Positions 1 to 8,272 are shown, counted from the first letter of the stretch. The stretch: DNA of 64,000 bases from Noviherbaspirillum suwonense (GCF_900182955.1 NZ_FXUL01000003.1:248001-312000), one strand, 5' to 3'. The notes: generated by a model not told the origin, from the sequence alone. Translations and numbers: made by a program.

Positions 1-1
1 C

Positions 2-1609
2 GAGGCGGTCTGCGAAGGCTGCGGCGACTGCAGCGTGCAGTCCAACTGCCTGTCGGTGGAGCCGCTGGAAACCGAGTTCGGCCGCAAGCGCCAGATCAAC
101 CAGTCCTCGTGCAACAAGGACTATTCCTGCGTCAACGGCTTTTGCCCGAGCTTCGTGACGGTCGAGGGCGGCCAGCTCAGGAAGCCGAAGAAGGCCGCCG
201 TTGCCGAGGCCGGCAAGCCGATGCCGGCGCAGGCCAGCCTGCCGACGCCGGCGCTGCCGGGCACGCAGGAGCCGTACGGCATCCTGGTCACCGGCATCGG
301 CGGCACCGGCGTGGTGACGGTCGGCCAGATCCTGGCGATGGCCGCGCACGTCGAAGGCAAGGGCTGCTCGGTGCTGGACATGAGCGGCCTGGCGCAGAAG
401 GGCGGGCCGGTGCTGTCGCACGTGCGCCTGGCCGACCACCCGGAGCAAATCTTTTCGACCCGCGTGGGCACCGGCGCCGCCGACCTCGTCATCGGCTGCG
501 ATGAAATCGTGACCGCCGGCCGCGACGCGCTGTCGCGCATGGGCGAGGGCCGCACCCACGCGGTGATCAACGCGACCGGCACGCCGACCGCCGCCTTCGT
601 CCGCAACCCGGACTGGCAGTTCCCCGAAGCCGGCGCGCAGCAGGACATCAACCGCGCCTGCGGCGCCGGCCAGGCCGAGTTCGTCGACGCCGGCCGCATC
701 GCGACCGCGCTGATGGGCGACACCATCGCCACCAACATGTTCATGCTGGGCTATGCGTGGCAAAAAGGCTGGGTGCCGCTGGCCGAGGCGTCGGTGCTGA
801 AGGCCATCGAGCTCAATGGCGTGTCGGTCGCCTTCAACACCCAGGCATTTGCCTGGGGCCGGGTCGCCGCGCATGACCTTGCAGCGGTGGAAAAGCTGGC
901 CCGCGCCAGCGCACCGGCCCAGGTGATCGAGTTCAAGCGCGCGCCCGGCCTGGACGACGTGATCACCCGTCGCGTCGCCTTCCTGACCGGCTACCAGAAT
1001 GCCGCCTATGCGGCGCAGTACACCGACCTCGTTGCGAAGGTGCGGCAGGCCGAGAGCGCCGTGGTCGAGGCAGGCAAGCCCCTGCGCCTGACCGAGACGG
1101 TGGCGCGCTACTACTTCAAGCTGATGGCCTACAAGGACGAGTACGAAGTGGCGCGCCTGCATTCGGACCCGGCGTTCGCGCAGAAGATCGCCGGCATGTT
1201 CGAAGGCGACTACAAGGTGAAATTCCACCTGGCGCCGCCGCTGCTGGCCAGGCGCGACAGCAAGGGCCACCTGGTCAAGCGGGAATTCGGGCCATGGATG
1301 ATGGGCGCGTTCCGTATTCTGGCGCGGCTGCGGGGCCTGCGGGGGAGCGCGCTCGATGTGTTCGGGTATACCGCCGAGCGGCGGACCGAGCGGGAGCTGA
1401 TCGGGCATTATCGCGACACGCTGCTGGGTGTGCTGCCGCGGCTGTCTTCGGACAATCTGGCGCAGATGATTGCGCTGGCGGCGGTGCCGGAGGATATACG
1501 GGGATATGGGCATGTGAAGGAGCGGCACCTGCTTGCTGCGCGGGCGAAGGAGGCGGCGTTGCTGGCGGCCTTGCGGGGGGAGAAGGTGGAGGAGCTTCAT
1601 GCCGCATGA
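2..1609 (+). CDS. Indolepyruvate ferredoxin oxidoreductase, C-terminal part (5' end outside window)
   Basis: The frame is open from base 2, so the gene starts upstream of the window. The first residues read CEGCGDCSVQSNC, the cysteine pattern of the ferredoxin-like [4Fe-4S] region of the large single-chain 2-ketoacid oxidoreductases. A pyruvate-ferredoxin oxidoreductase gamma domain follows, beginning at the glycine-rich GIGGTGVVTVGQ and including SGLAQKGGPVLSHVR. The last 250 or so residues match the C-terminal extension typical of proteobacterial fused IorAB enzymes of about 1,150-1,200 aa. These enzymes oxidatively decarboxylate arylpyruvates to aryl-acetyl-CoA and pass electrons to ferredoxin, during aromatic amino-acid breakdown. 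The stop is TGA at 1607-1609. The next gene is more than 1 kb away, so it ends its transcription unit. Confidence 0.9.
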   Translation, partial: EAVCEGCGDCSVQSNCLSVEPLETEFGRKRQINQSSCNKDYSCVNGFCPSFVTVEGGQLRKPKKAAVAEAGKPMPAQASLPTPALPGTQEPYGILVTGIGGTGVVTVGQILAMAAHVEGKGCSVLDMSGLAQKGGPVLSHVRLADHPEQIFSTRVGTGAADLVIGCDEIVTAGRDALSRMGEGRTHAVINATGTPTAAFVRNPDWQFPEAGAQQDINRACGAGQAEFVDAGRIATALMGDTIATNMFMLGYAWQKGWVPLAEASVLKAIELNGVSVAFNTQAFAWGRVAAHDLAAVEKLARASAPAQVIEFKRAPGLDDVITRRVAFLTGYQNAAYAAQYTDLVAKVRQAESAVVEAGKPLRLTETVARYYFKLMAYKDEYEVARLHSDPAFAQKIAGMFEGDYKVKFHLAPPLLARRDSKGHLVKREFGPWMMGAFRILARLRGLRGSALDVFGYTAERRTERELIGHYRDTLLGVLPRLSSDNLAQMIALAAVPEDIRGYGHVKERHLLAARAKEAALLAALRGEKVEELHAA

Positions 1610-1821
1610 GCGGGGACCTGATCAGGCCTGATTGAGGTTTGATCGGGTTGGTGGTTTCGGCGGGGGCAGGGGAAAATTGCATCCTGATGCAGTTGCGACT
1701 GGCCCCGCGCAGCGACAGTTGCGGTTGCAGTTGCCGTTGCTTGTGAAGTGGCAGTTGCCGTTGCCGTTGCAGTGAATCCCCGTTAGATGGCGACGCGTCG
1801 CCAGCGCCTGAAACGGATAAA

Positions 1822-1862
1822 GAAGCGTCCGCTGTCTGAGCGAAGCGAGTTTCGGACGCTTC
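1822..1862. repeat. REP-like hairpin, left copy
   Basis: Stem GAAGCGTCCG (1822-1831) pairs with CGGACGCTTC (1853-1862) around a 21-base loop containing TGAGCGAAGCGAG. The same element is found in reverse orientation at 2284-2324. Confidence 0.75.
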
Positions 1863-2283
1863 CCGTTTCAGGTGCTGGCGGCGCGTGCAGTCCGCGCAGC
1901 GGACCGCCATCGTAGGGGTCGCCTTTTTTGCGCCACTTTTTTGGCGAAGCAAAAAAGCGGGTCGGCTGCCGGGCCGAACACCCGGCTACTCCCCACGGCA
2001 GTGAAGCCTCAATGTTCCACCCGTCAGCAGACGTAGCATCGGCGCCTTGCTGTGGCGTGTTCTCGTAACGTGCAGCCGTCGCAAACTGCAGAAGCGGCTT
2101 CGCGACGGTACGCCGGCGGGCGGATGAAGCAATACTGTCTGTCCTGCCGGACGACCTAGCCGGGTTTCGGCCCGGCAGCCGACCTACTTCTCTTGCTTCG
2201 CCAAGAGAAGTAGGCAAGAGAAGGCGACCCCGGAGATGCCGCCCCGCTGCGCGGGGTGCCCACGCCGCTGGCACCGAAATCGG

Positions 2284-2324
2284 GAAGCGTCCGAAACTCG
2301 CTTCGCTCAGACAGCGGACGCTTC
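2284..2324. repeat. REP-like hairpin, right copy
   Basis: Second copy of the hairpin at 1822-1862: stem GAAGCGTCCG (2284-2293) with CGGACGCTTC (2315-2324); the loop is the reverse complement of the first copy's loop. Confidence 0.75.
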
Positions 2325-2393
2325 TTTTTCCGATTTCGGCACCAGCGACGTGGCGTCATCAACGGGATTCACTGCAACAGCCACTGCCAAGGC

Positions 2394-2446
2394 AACGGCA
2401 ACGGCCACTTCAAAAGCAACGGCCACTTCAAAAGCAACGGCCACTG
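2394..2446. repeat. Short tandem repeat, 18-bp unit
   Basis: About three copies of an 18-bp unit with consensus AAAAGCAACGGCCACTTC (clear units at 2412-2429 and 2430-2444, a degenerate one before). It sits inside the right arm of the large inverted repeat; the left arm has only one corresponding unit, so this copy has expanded. Confidence 0.7.
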
Positions 2447-2728
2447 CAACGGCAACCGCAACCGCAACTGTCGCTGCGCGGGCAACGGCTCCGGTCGCTG
2501 CGCGAAACTGCTATCTCATCTGAAAATCGCTTGCCGATAGGCGTTGGTGCGCTGCACCGCTCGGCGCCACCTCGAATTTCTCACGGCCCGCCGCCTTCAT
2601 CTCCATGCGATTTTGCGCAAATCTTGCGCAAAGATTCCCTTTCCCCCACCCCATATCAACGATCCACGCAAAACCTGTTTGCGCAAAACTTGTCAATATT
2701 GCATTCAATCAATTGGCAAGGAACGAAC

Positions 2729-5266
2729 GTGGACAACAGGGGCGTTGGCGCGCGTGGCGGCTGGGTGCGTGGGGCAGGCGGGATGCTGCTGCATATGGCG
2801 GGCGTACTGGCGGTTGCGGGCGTCGCGGTGGCGCTGCTGCTGGCGGGGCTGGTCTGGATCACGATCAAGGAAACGCCGGACGTCGACCACCTGCGTACCG
2901 TGCGGGCGGTGCATCCGAGCGTGGTGCTGGCGGGCGATGGCAGCGAGCTGACGACCCTGCGCAATGTGCAGCGCGAATGGCTGCCGCTGGACAGGGTCTC
3001 GCCGCAGGTGGTGCATGCGCTGGTCGATACCGAGGACAAGCGTTTCTACGAGCATCCGGGCGTGGACGTGCGGCGCACGCTGGCGGCGGCGTTCCGGACG
3101 GCCAATGGCGATACCCAGGGCGGTTCCACCATCACCCAGCAGCTGGTGCGCAACCTGTATCCGGAAGAGATCGGGCGTGCGCGGACGGTCAACCGCAAGC
3201 TGCGGGAGATCATCACGGCGACGCGCATCGAGCAACGCTATACCAAGGATGAGATTCTCGAGACCTACCTGAACACCGTGCCGTTTCTCTATAACGTCTA
3301 CGGCATCGAGATGGCGGCGCGCACGTATTTCGGCAAGCCGGCGGCTGAACTCGGCGCGCTCGAGAGCGCGACGCTGGTGGGCATGCTCAAGGGCACCCAT
3401 TACTACAATCCGGTGGTCAACCCGGAACGCGCGCGCGGCCGCCGCGACGTGGTGCTGGCGCAGATGGTGCGCGGCGGGCACCTGAGCGACGAGGAATTCC
3501 GGCGACTGCGCGGCACGCCGCTGGGGCTGAACTTCCAGCGGCAGGCGGAAGCGGCCGGCAGCGCGACGCATTTCACCGAATATGTCCGCAAGTGGCTGGC
3601 CGACTGGGCCGAGCGGAACAACCGCGATCTCGGCGCCGAAGGCCTGGTCATCCAGACCACGCTGGACCCGAAGCTGCAGGCGCTGGCGGCGGAAGCGGTC
3701 GAGCGGCAGTCGCAGGTGCTGCAGGCGGTGGCCGATGTCGAATGGGGCACGGCGTCGCCGCGTCTGCTGTCGAAAACGCCGGCGGCCTATGAAAAGATGC
3801 AGGCCAGGGTGCAGCCTTTCCGCTACCTGTGGACCGAGCGCGGCACGCTGCTCGACAGCTTCCTGCGCGAGACGCCCGAGTTCCGCCGCGCGGTTGCCGC
3901 CGACGGCGAGGCGGCGACGCTGGCGCGGCTCAAGCGCGATCCGGCCTTCATCGCCCGGCTGCAGGAAGCCAAGACCCGGCTGGAAGCCGGCTTCCTGGCG
4001 ATGGACCCGGCCAGCGGCGAAGTGCGGGCCTGGGTCGGCAGCCGCGACTTCCAGCGCGACCAGTACGACCATGTGGCCCAGGCCGAGCGCCAGCCGGGTT
4101 CGACCTTCAAGCCCTTCGTCTATGGCGCGGCGCTGGAACGCGGCTTCAGCCCGGAACGGATGTATGCGGACGGCCCGGTGGAAATCCGGCTGGGCGACGG
4201 CCGTTTCTGGCGGCCGGCGGACATGGGCGGCGCAAGCGGCCGGCCGATGAGCCTGCGCGACGGCCTGGTCTACTCGAAGAACACCATTACCGCGCAGGTG
4301 ATGCAGGATGTCGGCGTCAACGACATCGTCGCACTGGCCAAGGCGGCCGGCGTCAACCGCAGCAAGCTCGACGCGGTGCCGTCGCTGGCGCTGGGCACGA
4401 GCCCGGTCACGCTGCTTGAAATGGTGGCTTCCTATGGCACGATCGCGCGCGGCGGCGAATACCGCGAGCCGATCTTCATCCGCAGCATCAAGGACCGCGA
4501 GGGCAGGGTGCTGGCCGAATTCAGCAAGGCGCCGGTGCGGGTGATGAGCGAGCAAACCTCGACCGAACTGATCGACATGATGCGCGGCGTGGTCAGCCGC
4601 GGCACCGGCACTGCGATCAAGAGCCAGTTCCGCATCGTCGCCGATATCGCCGGCAAGACCGGCACCACGCAGAACAATACCGACGGCTGGTTCATCCTGA
4701 TGCATCCCAATCTCGTGGTCGGCTCATGGGTCGGCTTCAACGATGCCCGCGTCACCATGCGCAGCGACTATTGGGGCCAGGGCGGCCATAGCGCGCTGCT
4801 GCTGGTCGGCGACTTCTTCCGTGCGGCAACGGCCAAGGGCATGCTCGACGTGAAGGCGTCGTTCCCGCGCCCGGCCCGTCCGTCTCTGATGGCCGCCGCG
4901 CCGCCCCCGGCGATGATGGACAACCAGGGCGAAGTGGTGACGACCGCCGCCGCACTGGAATCGCTGCCGCCTCCGACCACCCGCGCCGATATCGTGGTGC
5001 GGCGTTATGTCGGCGGCGGCGTCTGGGCCGGCGACAGCCAGGCAGCCGCCCTGGCTGACAAGGCCGGCAAGGCCGACGCCATGCCGGCCCGCAGCGCCGA
5101 GGAAGTCGGCGCCATCCTCGGCGGCATGGGCCGCGACCCGGTGACCGGCGCCCGCATGGCTGCCCGCAGCGCGGTCGACTATGGCGACGATCATCCGGTG
5201 GCCACCTCGGGCGCATCGGGCGGCGGCGAAACGCAGGCCGGCGCGGAAGCCGAACCGATACGCTGA
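2729..5266 (+). CDS. Class A penicillin-binding protein (PBP1-type transglycosylase/transpeptidase)
   Basis: An 845-aa bifunctional peptidoglycan synthase of the inner membrane. A short cytoplasmic tail and one membrane segment (about residues 20-45) are followed by a GT51 glycosyltransferase domain with EDKRFYEHPGVD, GGSTITQQLVRNL and the RKLREIITATRIEQ helix. The transpeptidase domain has the nucleophile motif STFK, the SKN triad and KTGT. The C-terminal 150 or so residues are Ala/Pro/Gly-rich and look disordered. I place the start at GTG 2729 because AAGGA lies 6 bases upstream (2718-2722) and the membrane segment follows directly; the open frame continues back to 2531 without a better start. 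It is a second class A PBP, distinct from mrcA at 10.9-13.2 kb. Confidence 0.9.
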   Translation: MDNRGVGARGGWVRGAGGMLLHMAGVLAVAGVAVALLLAGLVWITIKETPDVDHLRTVRAVHPSVVLAGDGSELTTLRNVQREWLPLDRVSPQVVHALVDTEDKRFYEHPGVDVRRTLAAAFRTANGDTQGGSTITQQLVRNLYPEEIGRARTVNRKLREIITATRIEQRYTKDEILETYLNTVPFLYNVYGIEMAARTYFGKPAAELGALESATLVGMLKGTHYYNPVVNPERARGRRDVVLAQMVRGGHLSDEEFRRLRGTPLGLNFQRQAEAAGSATHFTEYVRKWLADWAERNNRDLGAEGLVIQTTLDPKLQALAAEAVERQSQVLQAVADVEWGTASPRLLSKTPAAYEKMQARVQPFRYLWTERGTLLDSFLRETPEFRRAVAADGEAATLARLKRDPAFIARLQEAKTRLEAGFLAMDPASGEVRAWVGSRDFQRDQYDHVAQAERQPGSTFKPFVYGAALERGFSPERMYADGPVEIRLGDGRFWRPADMGGASGRPMSLRDGLVYSKNTITAQVMQDVGVNDIVALAKAAGVNRSKLDAVPSLALGTSPVTLLEMVASYGTIARGGEYREPIFIRSIKDREGRVLAEFSKAPVRVMSEQTSTELIDMMRGVVSRGTGTAIKSQFRIVADIAGKTGTTQNNTDGWFILMHPNLVVGSWVGFNDARVTMRSDYWGQGGHSALLLVGDFFRAATAKGMLDVKASFPRPARPSLMAAAPPPAMMDNQGEVVTTAAALESLPPPTTRADIVVRRYVGGGVWAGDSQAAALADKAGKADAMPARSAEEVGAILGGMGRDPVTGARMAARSAVDYGDDHPVATSGASGGGETQAGAEAEPIR

Positions 5267-5426
5267 AATCCCGTCCAGCGCAGAAAATCCCCGGAATTGC
5301 TGCAGGTTGTGCTTGGCCGTTACATTGGCAAAGTGCTATTCTCTTGCAAGTTTTAAATGATGGACAATTTAGCATCACGAGGCGCCGGCAACGGCGCCCA
5401 ATCAACCGATCCGGATGGAGATAAAT

Positions 5427-5747
5427 ATGGAACAGCCTCAGGAATCATCGCAACAAGCGCATGAGCTCACGTCCCAGGTGACCTATAACCCGGACAACCT
5501 GCTTGACTCGCTGATCGAGCGCCTGAACCTGAAGAACGATGCCGCGCTGTCGCGTGCGCTCGAGGTCGCGCCGCCGGTCATCAGCAAGATCCGCCATCGC
5601 CGGCTGCCGGTGGGCGCATCCATGCTGATCCGCATGCACGAAGTCTCCAACATGGATATCCGCGAGCTGCGGGAATTGATGGGCGACCGCCGCACCAAGT
5701 ACCGCCTGAGCGATGCGCAGGGCAAGCCCAAGCCAGAAAAAGCCTGA
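5427..5747 (+). CDS. Small Cro/CI-like helix-turn-helix protein
   Basis: A 106-aa cytoplasmic protein, probably a DNA-binding regulator. Residues about 25-85 resemble an XRE-type helix-turn-helix: NLKNDAALSRALEVAPPVIS forms the turn-helix region, then KIRHRRLPVGASMLIRMHEV. I recall the family as common in Oxalobacteraceae, without a firm function. ATG 5427 is preferred over the in-frame ATG at 5415 because GGAG (5417-5420) stands 6 bases upstream of 5427. The last residues are charged (KPKPEKA). The gene stands alone between the PBP gene and a small secreted-protein gene, and no operator could be assigned. Confidence 0.75.
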   Translation: MEQPQESSQQAHELTSQVTYNPDNLLDSLIERLNLKNDAALSRALEVAPPVISKIRHRRLPVGASMLIRMHEVSNMDIRELRELMGDRRTKYRLSDAQGKPKPEKA

Positions 5748-5883
5748 CCGCCAATCCTGCATGGGTGTTTATGTTCGGCATCGCACTGTTGGAATGAACC
5801 TGCCTGGAGATAATGCTTTACAGGCGGACGGACCAGATCCGGTCCGGTTTCCGCGCCGTATAACTCATCTCCGGAGCAACACC

Positions 5884-6132
5884 ATGAAATCGAAACTTCT
5901 CGCCTTGTGCCTGTTCGCCTCGCTCGCTTCGCTGTCGGGCGCCGCGTCCGCCAAGGGTTGCCTGAAGGGCGCAGCGGTCGGCGGCGTCGCCGGCCACGTG
6001 GCTGGCAACCATGGCGTGCTGGGCGCGGCTGCCGGCTGCGCAGTCGGACGCCATCGCGCCAACAAGAAAGATGCTGCCCAGGCGCAAGCCCAGACGCAGC
6101 AGCCGGCGCCCGCACCCGCGCCAGCCAAGTAA
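5884..6132 (+). CDS. Small secreted glycine-zipper protein
   Basis: An 82-aa protein with a Sec signal peptide (MKSKLLALCLFASLASLSG, cleavage probably after AASA at about residue 23). A glycine-zipper-like stretch follows (GAAVGGVAGHVAGNHGVLGA), then a basic patch and an Ala/Gln/Pro tail. Glycine zippers insert in or associate with membranes, so a periplasmic or outer-membrane place is likely; the role is unknown. ATG 5884 is chosen because CGGAGC lies just upstream and the signal peptide begins there. It converges on the diguanylate cyclase gene 52 bases downstream. Confidence 0.7.
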   Translation: MKSKLLALCLFASLASLSGAASAKGCLKGAAVGGVAGHVAGNHGVLGAAAGCAVGRHRANKKDAAQAQAQTQQPAPAPAPAK

Positions 6133-6184
6133 ATCCGTGGCGGGTGGCGCCGTCGCCCGGTAGCCCGGCAAACCAGTAGTTCAG

Positions 6185-7519
6185 TTAATCGCTCGCGGGC
6201 TCCGGCGCCGCTGCCTGCAATGCCGGCAGCGGATGGTCGGCATGCTGGTGCCGGATGCAGTTGCGTCCTGCTTTCTTGGCTGCGTACAACGACCGGTCGG
6301 CCAGCTTCATCAACTGGTCCACGCCCGTTATCCCAGGCCCCATGCTGGCGACGCCGATGCTGACGGTATAGCCGATCTCGTCGTTGCCGCTGCGCACCCG
6401 CTGGCCTTCGACTGCCACCCTGAATCTTTCCGCCAGCCTGAGCGCGCCGTCAAGGTCGGTCGACGGCAGCAGCGCGGCAAATTCCTCGCCGCCCATCCTT
6501 GCGACGACATCGATCTCCCGCACGTTCGCCGCCAGCGTCAGCGCCAGGTTGCGCAGCACGTCATCGCCGGCCGCATGGCCCCAGGTGTCATTGATGTTCT
6601 TAAAGAAATCGGCATCGATGGCGATCAGCGACAGCGGCCGCGGGAAACGGCGCCAGCGCTCCAGCTCCAGCTCGGCCGCCTCGAAGAAGGTGCGGCGGTT
6701 GGCGATGCCGGTAAGGAAGTCGCAGGCGCTTGCGCGCATCACGCTGTCGCCGGCTTCCCGCTTGTCGGTAATGTCGCGCACGATCAGCGCATAGCCCTTT
6801 TCCTCCTCGGGCATGTCATCGTCCCGCGCGAGGGGCGCGATCATCGTGTTGGCCCAGAACCGGCTGCCGTCGGCCCGTACGCACCAGCCATTGTCCAGGC
6901 TCCAGCCGTTGGCGTCGGCTTCCCGCAGGCGGTCGGCGACGCGGTCGCTGGTAATGGAGCCGGGCGAAAAGAAAAGCGTGAGTTCGCAGCCGGTCACGGT
7001 CCGCTCGGTGTGGCCCGTCACCCGTGCAATGCTCTGGTTCCAGGCTTCGACCCGGCCGCTCTTGTCGAGCGACATCAGCGCATAATCGGTGACGCCGGTC
7101 AGCACCGCATTGAACCAGGCTTCGCTCTGCTTGAGCTGGCGTTCGCGCTTGACCACCTGCGTGATGTCGGTGATGACGGCCATCAGCCGCTTCCCGTCGA
7201 GCCTGAACAGCGAGACCGACAGCATCCGGGCATCCATCTTCCCCGGTATCCCGGCGCTGAGCTGCACCCGCTGGCCCTCGCAGATGGTGCCGTGCGTCGC
7301 CATGAAGTTGTTAGCCATGTTGCGCAGTTCGGGCGCCACCTGCTCGAGCGCGTCGAACAGGTTGTCGAGCCCGCCATGGGAGGACAGCGGCATCAGCAGC
7401 TGCGCGCACAGCGGGTTGAGCATGCCGATGGTTCCATCCGGCGCGAACTGCACCACGCCTACCGGGACCAGGTACAGAAACTGCAGCAGCGCTTCGTACT
7501 CTTCTTCCATCGTGTTCAC
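6185..7519 (-). CDS. PAS-PAS-GGDEF diguanylate cyclase
   Basis: A 444-aa soluble sensor that should make cyclic di-GMP from two GTP. Residues 1-120 form a PAS-like domain, about 130-250 a second PAS with a PAC tail (YALIVRDITDKREAG), and about 275-430 the GGDEF domain. The active-site loop is GGEEF (343-347). An intact RxxD inhibitory site (REID) stands five residues before it, so product inhibition is expected. No EAL domain and no membrane segment are present. The start is GTG 7519, with ATG 7510 an equal alternative; neither has a good ribosome-binding site. The gene lies 14 bases after the PYP-like gene on the same strand, so the two are probably co-transcribed, with the PYP-like protein made first. 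Confidence 0.92.
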   Translation of the reverse strand: MNTMEEEYEALLQFLYLVPVGVVQFAPDGTIGMLNPLCAQLLMPLSSHGGLDNLFDALEQVAPELRNMANNFMATHGTICEGQRVQLSAGIPGKMDARMLSVSLFRLDGKRLMAVITDITQVVKRERQLKQSEAWFNAVLTGVTDYALMSLDKSGRVEAWNQSIARVTGHTERTVTGCELTLFFSPGSITSDRVADRLREADANGWSLDNGWCVRADGSRFWANTMIAPLARDDDMPEEEKGYALIVRDITDKREAGDSVMRASACDFLTGIANRRTFFEAAELELERWRRFPRPLSLIAIDADFFKNINDTWGHAAGDDVLRNLALTLAANVREIDVVARMGGEEFAALLPSTDLDGALRLAERFRVAVEGQRVRSGNDEIGYTVSIGVASMGPGITGVDQLMKLADRSLYAAKKAGRNCIRHQHADHPLPALQAAAPEPASD

Positions 7520-7533
7520 GCCGCGTCCCGCGG

Positions 7534-7914
7534 CTAGGCGCGCTGTACGAGGACGTAGCGCGTGCCGCGTTGCGCGCCGGCCAGCAGGCGCAACTTCACC
7601 TTGATCGGGCGCATGCGCAGCGTCAGCACATAGTCGATGGTGTCGTCCAGCGCCGTGCCCGACTCGGCGGCATCCTCGAAGCGCTGCGCCACCAGGAAGT
7701 TGTTCATGCAGGGCGCAACCAGCGTAAACAGCGGCTGGCCGAGGACGCGCTGCGGCGACAGGCCTGCCGCCTGCGACTCGAACGCGTTGTAATGCGTGAC
7801 GGCGGTTTCGGCGTCGAAGCCGATCACGCCGAAATCGAGTTGGTCTAGCCCCTCTGCCGGCTCGGCATCGATGGCGGAGAGAAGGTCTGGCTGGTTGAAC
7901 GCGAGCTTGCTCAT
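7534..7914 (-). CDS. Photoactive yellow protein-like single PAS domain protein
   Basis: A 126-aa one-domain protein that lines up almost without gaps with the photoactive yellow protein (PYP) of Halorhodospira (125 aa, recalled from memory). Seen directly: LDFGVIGFD, then YNAFE (Tyr42, Glu46), G51, P54, G59, F63 and VAPC (Cys69). Tyr42 and Glu46 hold the p-coumarate phenolate in PYP and Cys69 carries the thioester chromophore; here all three have the same residue numbers. Thr50 and Arg52 of PYP are replaced by Ala and Leu. The C-terminal strands (PIKVKLRLL, RYVLVQR) also match. No tyrosine ammonia-lyase or coumarate-CoA ligase gene lies in the window. It may be a light sensor or a PYP-fold PAS using other chemistry. 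The downstream diguanylate cyclase is the likely partner. Confidence 0.75.
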   Translation of the reverse strand: MSKLAFNQPDLLSAIDAEPAEGLDQLDFGVIGFDAETAVTHYNAFESQAAGLSPQRVLGQPLFTLVAPCMNNFLVAQRFEDAAESGTALDDTIDYVLTLRMRPIKVKLRLLAGAQRGTRYVLVQRA

Positions 7915-7975
7915 GTCGGGATGGGATGTTTCAAAGTGTAGAAATCAGGAACAACCGATAAATTTCCGGTAAGAA

Positions 7976-7981
7976 ATTATA
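7976..7981 (-). promoter_or_regulatory. Candidate -10 box for the PYP-like/diguanylate cyclase operon
   Basis: A perfect TATAAT reads on the minus strand about 60 bases ahead of the start codon at 7914, within a marked AT-rich island (about 7950-8030) in otherwise GC-rich DNA. No good -35 box stands at 16-18 bases, so an activator may be needed, or the match may be chance. Confidence 0.4.
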
Positions 7982-8098
7982 TTACATCATAATTTATTTC
8001 TACGACGCAACTAAAATTGTTTGCTTGATCCTGCATAAGCGGCCTGCTGAATCATCGGCGATACGTGCAGTCCAACCTGGCATTGACCAGGAGGCAGC

Positions 8099-8272
8099 AT
8101 GACCAAGGACAAGCAGCAGGAAACCGATGCCGGAAAACGCCAGGATGAGGCGCGGCCCGAGACGGAACCGGACAGTGCGGACGCGCTCAACGATGCGCGG
8201 GCGCTGCAGCAGATGATCGAAGGCACGCCCGATTCGACGGATGAGTTCAGGCGGATAGAACAGAAGCGCTGA
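8099..8272 (+). CDS. Small hydrophilic protein, 57 aa, unknown function
   Basis: ATG 8099 is preceded by a consensus ribosome-binding site AGGAGG at 8089-8094, four bases away, which is the main evidence that this is translated. The product starts MTKDKQQETDAGKRQDE and ends RRIEQKR. It is highly charged, without hydrophobic segments, and probably disordered apart from a possible helix around ALNDARALQQMI. It is divergent from the PYP-like operon and converges on the pncC-like gene. I do not recognise a family. Confidence 0.55.
   Translation: MTKDKQQETDAGKRQDEARPETEPDSADALNDARALQQMIEGTPDSTDEFRRIEQKR

Larger units (their letters stand above)
1704..2482. repeat. Large imperfect inverted repeat, non-coding
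   Basis: The left arm (about 1704-1985) and right arm (about 2159-2482) are reverse complements over most of their length around an unmatched core at about 1986-2158. The outermost 21 bases are a perfect match (1704-1724 against 2462-2482). Inside, each arm carries the same 41-bp hairpin, a GTTGC/GCAAC-rich low-complexity tract, and the same block containing CCGGGCCGAA or its complement (about 1964-1985 and 2159-2183). Open frames across it translate to low-complexity Ala-Thr or Arg-rich strings and are not credible genes. It looks like two head-to-head copies of a dispersed Burkholderiales-type intergenic repeat. Together with flanks it fills the gap between 1609 and 2729; nothing else is seen there. 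Confidence 0.8.

Noticed and set aside
1783-2540. Several frames of 68-163 codons in the inverted repeat
   Set aside because: They translate the repeat itself into low-complexity or Arg/Ser-rich text, change with each frame, and lack ribosome-binding sites. Such products are commonly mis-annotated from dispersed repeats.
2705-4705. 666-codon minus-strand frame opposite the penicillin-binding protein
   Set aside because: Antisense shadow; the GT51 and transpeptidase motifs fix the coding strand.
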